Below are positions 15,876 through 19,172 of a stretch of DNA of 19,172 nt, in pieces; within the stretch, counting starts at the first letter, position 1; every line of letters starts with the position of its first letter. The notes under the pieces are model-generated. The model saw only the letters and a list, made by a program, of their open reading frames with translations. It did not search any database and was not told the DNA's origin. Origin of the DNA: Magnetococcales bacterium (GTDB taxonomy: Bacteria; Pseudomonadota; Magnetococcia; Magnetococcales; UBA8363); the NCBI GenBank assembly GCA_015232865.1, contig JADFYU010000044.1, forward strand, positions 1 to 19,172, read 5' to 3'. The position numbers were made by a program, and so were the translations under genes.

Positions 15876-16165
15876 GGTGGCCCCCATTGCAAGGACAATT
15901 TTTTAGCAAAATTAAACGTTTCGGAAAAATAATAAACCAGCATAAAACAGCGCATAAAGATTATCGAAACTCAGAGGGTTTTTGCACAGAAAAAAGAGCC
16001 CGACCGCCTACTCAGGAAGGGCATGGTTCTACATTAAGTTATTTGTGAGGATATTTGGAGAGTTCATATATGTAGCTGGAAACGGGAATCTGCAGCCCAA
16101 ATCATGTTCTTTCACAGACAAGATTGTCAGATCGCAAATAAACAAGGTTCGTGAAGCCTCCTGTT
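15876..16165. other. Intergenic stretch without a recognisable gene
   Basis: Open frames here, including one at 15982-16260 plus, show no known motif, and that frame overlaps the 3' end of the MBL remnant. Apart from a weak terminator candidate at 15990-16022 I see nothing. Confidence 0.5.
15990..16022 (-). terminator. Weak intrinsic terminator candidate downstream of the MBL remnant
   Basis: Read leftward, GCCC..CC / GG..GGGC is followed by TC and T6. The stem is only four plus two pairs with internal mismatches. It is correctly placed about 145 bases after the MBL remnant's stop. Confidence 0.3.
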
Positions 16166-16680
16166 CTACCACCCCATATGGTAGTAAGCCCAGATACGCT
16201 CAATATTCATCGGCAGCCATTGGTCATAACCCCGCCAATGCGCATATTTGGGAAGCTTGACCGTTTTTCTTAGAGCATCTGGACCGTGAACCCCGGACTC
16301 CTCAGCCTTCTTGACGGCTGTCATGAGGTCTTCTAGTTGGGGCCAAAGTAGCTCAATTCCAAGCTGCGCCCACCCAAACGCACGGTAAGATTTTTCTTGA
16401 AAGTGATCTCCGGAACCGGGATCACCGGGCTGGGATGATCCCCAAGCTGCTTAACCACATTCTCATGGCCGATGAACTTGGCACCCTCGGCCTTGAATAT
16501 ATTCCCACCAGAGATGTGATCATGATGGTTATGTCTATAAACCACATACTTAACCGGCTTATCGGTACGTTTACGAATCTCGGCCTGTAGCAGTTTTGCT
16601 GCCTTGGGATTAAGAGGGTCGGTAACAATGACTCCCTCATCCGTAATAAGAAACAAATTCCGGTATACCCGCTCTCGGAT
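16166..16680 (-). pseudogene. MBL-fold metallo-hydrolase remnant: N-terminus missing, large internal deletion
   Basis: The first piece (about 16680 to 16336) reads VYRNLFLITDEGVIVTDPL and RHNHHDHISGG, the HxHxDH zinc motif of the metallo-beta-lactamase fold, and runs to LELSYFGPN before a stop. The coding sense resumes at 16333 in another frame with EDLMTAVKKAEESG, then VKLPKYAHWRGYDQWLP and NIERIWAYYHMGW, and stops at 16166-16168. That second piece matches the usual C-terminus of this family. The central part, which should carry the remaining zinc ligands, is gone; I estimate more than 100 residues. The signal-peptide and N-terminal region is also missing, ending where LysR begins. The gene cannot make a working hydrolase. 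Confidence 0.8.
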
Positions 16681-17491
16681 CAGTAAACAAGTTGCTGCAT
16701 TGGAGGAGAAGACCGGTGTACGCCTCTTCGACCGAACAACACGGCGGGTTAGTCTAACCGAAGGGGGACAGCTCTACCTGGAACGATGTCAGTGGATTCT
16801 TAAAGAGTTGGAGACGGCAGATTCCGCACTTGACCAGATCCGTGACGAACCACGAGGCCGACTGAGATTGAGTGCCCCTCTCACTTTTGGCCTGTTACAC
16901 ATAGCACCAACACTGCCGGAGTTTCTTCACCAACATCCACAGATCCAGGTGGATCTCTCTTTGAATGACCGGCATGTAGACCTCATTGAGGAGGGGTTCG
17001 ATCTGGCCATCCGCATCGGCAACCTCCCAGATAGCAGTTTTAGAGCCCGAAAACTGGCAACAGACCGGCGTGTGGTTTGTGGTTCACCCGACTATTTCCG
17101 CCAACACCTACCCCCTCAAACCCCAGCGGATTTGGAACAACACAACTGCCTGACCTATAGCTATGCGGCCCGGAACGATATCTGGCAGTTTTCAGGACCG
17201 GATGGAGATTTTCAGGTACACGTAAAGGGCAACCTTCGAGTCAACAACGGGGATACGTTGCGACTGGCCGCCTTGGCAGGACTTGGGCTGATACAGGTTC
17301 CCACCTTCATGGTCGGTGGAGATTTGCAGATGGGACGGCTAAGGTCGATCCTAACCGAATACGGTGGGGACAGAGTGACTATTCAGGCTCTTTATCCTGG
17401 GGGGCGGCACACACCTTCCAAGGTGCGGGCCTTCATTAACTTTTTAGCACAACGTATCGGCAAACGGCCTGACTGGTATTTAACCGATTGA
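16679..17491 (+). pseudogene. LysR-family regulator lacking the first part of its DNA-binding domain
   Basis: Homology starts abruptly at ISKQVAALEEKTGVRLFDRT, the second half of the LysR winged helix-turn-helix. It continues through LTEGGQLYLERC, the linker helix and the substrate-binding domain (RGRLRLSAPLTFGLLHIAPT, VDLIEEGFDLAIRIG, LAALAGLGLIQVP) to an intact C-terminus. About 30 N-terminal residues with the first helices are missing. The frame is open to 16604, but those upstream codons are antisense to the MBL remnant and are not LysR sequence. Head-to-head placement suggests LysR once sat divergently beside the MBL gene and may have regulated it (inference). The ligand is unknown. It is probably non-functional because the recognition domain is incomplete. 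Confidence 0.8.
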
Positions 17492-17510
17492 AAATATGTG
17501 AAAAAATAAA

Positions 17511-17610
17511 AACACCCGCATAACTGAGCTCATAACATAACAAGAGATCAAGACAATACCAGAAAATACCAAGTCAGGCATCGCGCTGACCAAAATAGTG
17601 TGCGGGTGTT
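17511..17610. repeat. 100-bp segment with 10-bp inverted ends
   Basis: AACACCCGCA (17511-17520) and TGCGGGTGTT (17601-17610) are perfect inverted repeats. A second, interleaved pair, GCGCTGA (17583-17589) and TCAGCGC (17610-17616), overlaps the right side. There is no coding content. It could be a small mobile-element remnant or a chance pairing. Confidence 0.4.
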
Positions 17611-17624
17611 CAGCGCATCATAAT

Positions 17625-17939
17625 TCACGCTACCTGCGTGAGTTTGATAATTCCGGTAAGTCGGTTATAATGCGGCCAAAGAGGTTCAAATGATGTGGCA
17701 GGAGGTTCAGTATGACGAAACATGACCTGCCAATTCTCCTCATCCCATATAAGGTTATACAGCATACCAGGGTTTGCAGCCATTTCTTGGATGGTATCAA
17801 CCGAGGATTGATCAAACCAGGTCACATCTTCCTCGGCAAATAGGGTGATCGGACGACCATTCTTGAGTTCCTAAGAGAACACGACCAACTGGCCGCCCAA
17901 AGTTCGCATGGTATTTTGAGCAACGGGAGACCATTTATC
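17625..17939 (-). pseudogene. Remnant of a small phage-like protein with an internal stop
   Basis: On the minus strand the frame reads DKWSPVAQNTMRTLGGQL, VVFS, then TAG (17871-17873), then ELKNGRPITLFAEEDVTWF. It continues through LIWDEENWQVMFRHTEPP to IIKLTQVA and a stop at 17625. The pattern (WSPVAQ, GRPITL, VxFRH, a closing LTLxV-like strand) resembles short proteins I associate with tail regions of prophages, but I cannot name the family with certainty. The frame is bounded upstream by another TAG at 17940-17942, so the N-terminus is missing. About 104 codons survive. The intact part from GTG 17825 alone is unlikely to be functional. Confidence 0.45.
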
Positions 17940-17970
17940 CTAGATTCGGCAGCTGGGTGTGCATTAATGG

Positions 17971-18048
17971 TGAAAGCCGGTCAATCTTGTAGGTGACGAT
18001 ACTATTCACCTTGCCCGCCTCGATGTCATCAAGGGGCCGCTGCAAGGA
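17971..18048 (-). pseudogene. Short fragment of a serine recombinase (resolvase/invertase family)
   Basis: The translation contains SLQRPLDDIEAGKVNSIVTY followed by KIDRLS. This is the conserved block of large and small serine recombinases (family pattern: RPALQRLLDDIEAGKIDxVVVYKxDRLSR). Only about 26 residues survive: sequence before 18048 and after RLS (PLMHTQLPN) does not fit the family. The catalytic Ser region is absent. It sits next to the phage-like remnant but in another frame, so the two were joined by deletion or are separate scraps of one prophage or integrative element. Confidence 0.65.
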
Positions 18049-18181
18049 TGCCACACACCTCAACAAAATTGTGCCCTGGGGTGAAAACCACGCTTACAGT
18101 TAACAGCCCAGAAACTCATCCTGAAAAAAACAATTTCCAGTTGATAATAGTGTCAAGACTTTTCTTTGCCAAACTTCAAAA
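18049..18181. other. Non-coding stretch between recombinase scrap and hairpin
   Basis: I see no gene or convincing signal. A TTGACA occurs on the minus strand near 18150-18155 without a well-placed -10. Confidence 0.35.
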
Positions 18182-18216
18182 AAAGTGCTACCGTTTTGCA
18201 GTGTTGGTAGCACTTT
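18178..18216 (-). terminator. Leftward intrinsic terminator
   Basis: A perfect 11-bp stem, AAAGTGCTACC (18182-18192) with GGTAGCACTTT (18206-18216), has a 13-base loop. Read on the minus strand the stem runs into T7 (18184-18178), the classic arrangement. No minus-strand gene lies immediately to the right, so it is probably a leftover or marks an element boundary. Confidence 0.6.
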
Positions 18217-18257
18217 AGCCTGAGATCCTCGTCAATGAACAAGAGATCTCTGAACGA

Positions 18258-18286
18258 TTGCGGATAGTTAAAACTTTTCTTAATAT
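18258..18286 (+). promoter_or_regulatory. Weak promoter candidate before the RelA/SpoT-like gene
   Basis: TTGCGG (18258-18263) and TAATAT (18281-18286) are 17 bases apart. The -35 is poor and the -10 matches at four positions. It is well placed for a start near 18322. Confidence 0.3.
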
Positions 18287-18321
18287 TATTCATCGTCAAG
18301 ACAGCAATTCCGAGCAACAAA

Positions 18322-19172
18322 TTGTCATTATATACAAAAAATATTGAAGAAATTCTAGATACATACGATGAGTATTACGACTTGCACAAGTCTTATTGTG
18401 AAAGGCTCGTCGTTATACTTAAAGAAATATTCAATAAAACTACGATACCAGTAAGCTCCATATCAGGAAAAATCATATCTAGAGGTATGTTGCGAAACAA
18501 GCTCCTATCAAAAACAGGTGCTACATATAATACGTTAGATGACATAGAAGATATAATAAGCCTAAAGTTAGTGTTAAACTTTCATGATGATATTAATTTA
18601 TCAATATCTATGGTTGGAAGAGAATTTTTGATTGAAGAGTTTCAGCTATCAAAGGCAGAAGAAAAAGCTCAAATCCATTTCGGAATACTTATGAAGCGAC
18701 TTTCATTAATGTTACCCGAGGAAAAATATCGTCAGGTTGAATATGAGCGCTTCGCATCATTGAGAGCCGAATTAATAATCAGGACGGATCTTCAGAACTC
18801 ATGGTTCGATGTAAAAGATATATTTGATGATATTGTAAAAGCAAATCATATTTCTGGTGAGGAAATCAATAAATTAGCGCAAGTTTCATATTTGCTAAAA
18901 ATGGCTGATGACGAGCTATGCAGGATAAGAAGCGCACTAATTAGTCAAACAAAGGATAACGAAAAACGGGATCGCTCCGAAGAAAAAAAAGCACAACGTC
19001 AGAGGGAAAATCTAATTCAAGATGATGTCCCTAAACAACGTCAGAGGAAAAATCTAATTCAAGATGATGTCCCTAAACAACGTCAGAGGGAAAATCTAAT
19101 TCAAGATGATGTCCCTAAACAACGTCAGAGGGAAAACCTAATTCAAGATGATGTCCCTAGGCAACCTCAGAG
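18322..19172 (+). CDS. Divergent RelA/SpoT-like nucleotidyltransferase-fold protein with C-terminal tandem repeats (partial)
   Basis: The frame is open from 18268 to the right edge, with no stop. TTG at 18322 is the best available start; no ribosome site is obvious. An in-frame ATG at 18235 is cut off by TAG at 18265. Residues about 1-210 align by eye with small (p)ppGpp synthetases of the RelQ type. SISGKIISRG fits the GRVK strand, LDDIEDIISLKLVLNFHDDI fits the QDIAGLRI...DDI segment, and AELIIRTDLQNSW fits EIQIRTxxxxxW. A helix ending LLKMADDELCRIRSAL matches the family C-terminus. Several catalytic positions differ: GRVK is GKII (49-52), GLR is SLK (Lys82), Gln of EIQ is Ile152, His of IEH is Asp166, and the GYRSxH loop is not recognisable near 119-128. 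From residue 225, 14-residue repeats begin. AT-rich composition suggests acquisition by transfer. Alarmone synthesis is doubtful. Confidence 0.68.
   Translation, partial: MSLYTKNIEEILDTYDEYYDLHKSYCERLVVILKEIFNKTTIPVSSISGKIISRGMLRNKLLSKTGATYNTLDDIEDIISLKLVLNFHDDINLSISMVGREFLIEEFQLSKAEEKAQIHFGILMKRLSLMLPEEKYRQVEYERFASLRAELIIRTDLQNSWFDVKDIFDDIVKANHISGEEINKLAQVSYLLKMADDELCRIRSALISQTKDNEKRDRSEEKKAQRQRENLIQDDVPKQRQRKNLIQDDVPKQRQRENLIQDDVPKQRQRENLIQDDVPRQPQ
18994..19172 (+). repeat. 42-bp in-frame tandem repeats (four copies plus a fifth beginning)
   Basis: Units are at 18994-19035, 19036-19077, 19078-19119 and 19120-19161, and a fifth begins at 19162 and leaves the window. Each encodes QRQRENLIQDDVPK. 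Copy 2 has Lys for Glu, and copy 4 ends in Arg with one silent change. Near-identity at the DNA level indicates recent expansion. Confidence 0.95.

Noticed and set aside
15982..16260. Plus-strand 92-codon frame
   Set aside because: It has no motif, and its last third is antisense to the conserved C-terminus of the MBL remnant.
16604..16678. N-terminal 25 codons of an apparent full-length LysR
   Set aside because: They are the complement of the MBL coding sense and do not resemble a LysR N-terminus.
18994..19172. CRISPR-like direct repeats
   Set aside because: Repeats are contiguous, without spacers, and keep the reading frame of the RelA/SpoT-like gene.

Overview
The window looks like an accessory stretch of a Gram-negative chromosome, most likely a proteobacterium. 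It carries a classical type Va autotransporter with a C-terminal outer-membrane barrel, an RfbF-type sugar nucleotidyltransferase, a REP-associated (RAYT) transposase and an IS66 transposase. I cannot name a species from the sequence. The middle of the window has intact, moderately GC-rich genes. Both edges are littered with mobile-element remnants and decayed genes, and the last kilobase is visibly AT-rich.

Layout. (1) 1-632: the right end of an IS66-family element, with the C-terminal part of its transposase and the right terminal repeat. (2) 629-1157, minus: a RAYT/IS200-like transposase broken by two frameshifts and cut at its 3' end by the IS66 insertion. (3) 1186-1620: a degenerate array of GGTAACTGTCCCC / GGTAAGGTGTCCCC repeats lying 5' of the RAYT gene. 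(4) 1651-9707, minus: a surface-sugar locus. In transcription order it holds a GT2 glycosyltransferase, a 161-bp nested palindrome, an RfbF-like cytidylyltransferase, an extended SDR epimerase/reductase, two consecutive C-methyltransferase-like proteins, and a TPR protein with an OGT/SPINDLY-type (GT41) glycosyltransferase domain. The SDR and both methyltransferases overlap start-to-stop, and the OGT gene follows after an 11-nt gap. (5) 10018-15876, plus: a good sigma70-type promoter whose -10 overlaps a perfect 12-bp palindrome, then a 1900-residue autotransporter whose passenger contains a 751-bp near-identical duplication, then a hairpin. (6) 16166-18048: remnants of an MBL-fold hydrolase, a LysR regulator (both missing their N-termini at one shared junction), a phage-like small protein and a serine recombinase. 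(7) 18322 to the right edge, plus: an AT-rich open frame for a RelA/SpoT-like domain with substituted active-site positions, followed by 14-residue tandem repeats that run off the window.

How the genes may work together (inference). RfbF, the SDR and the C-methyltransferases suggest a CDP-activated, possibly branched, sugar. The GT2 and GT41 enzymes could transfer sugars to a surface glycan or to Ser/Thr of proteins. The Thr/Ser/Asn/Gly-rich autotransporter is encoded divergently right beside this locus and is one plausible acceptor, although nothing in the sequence proves it. The strongest candidates for something undescribed are the repeat-tailed RelA/SpoT-like protein at the right edge and the glycosylation locus/autotransporter pairing.
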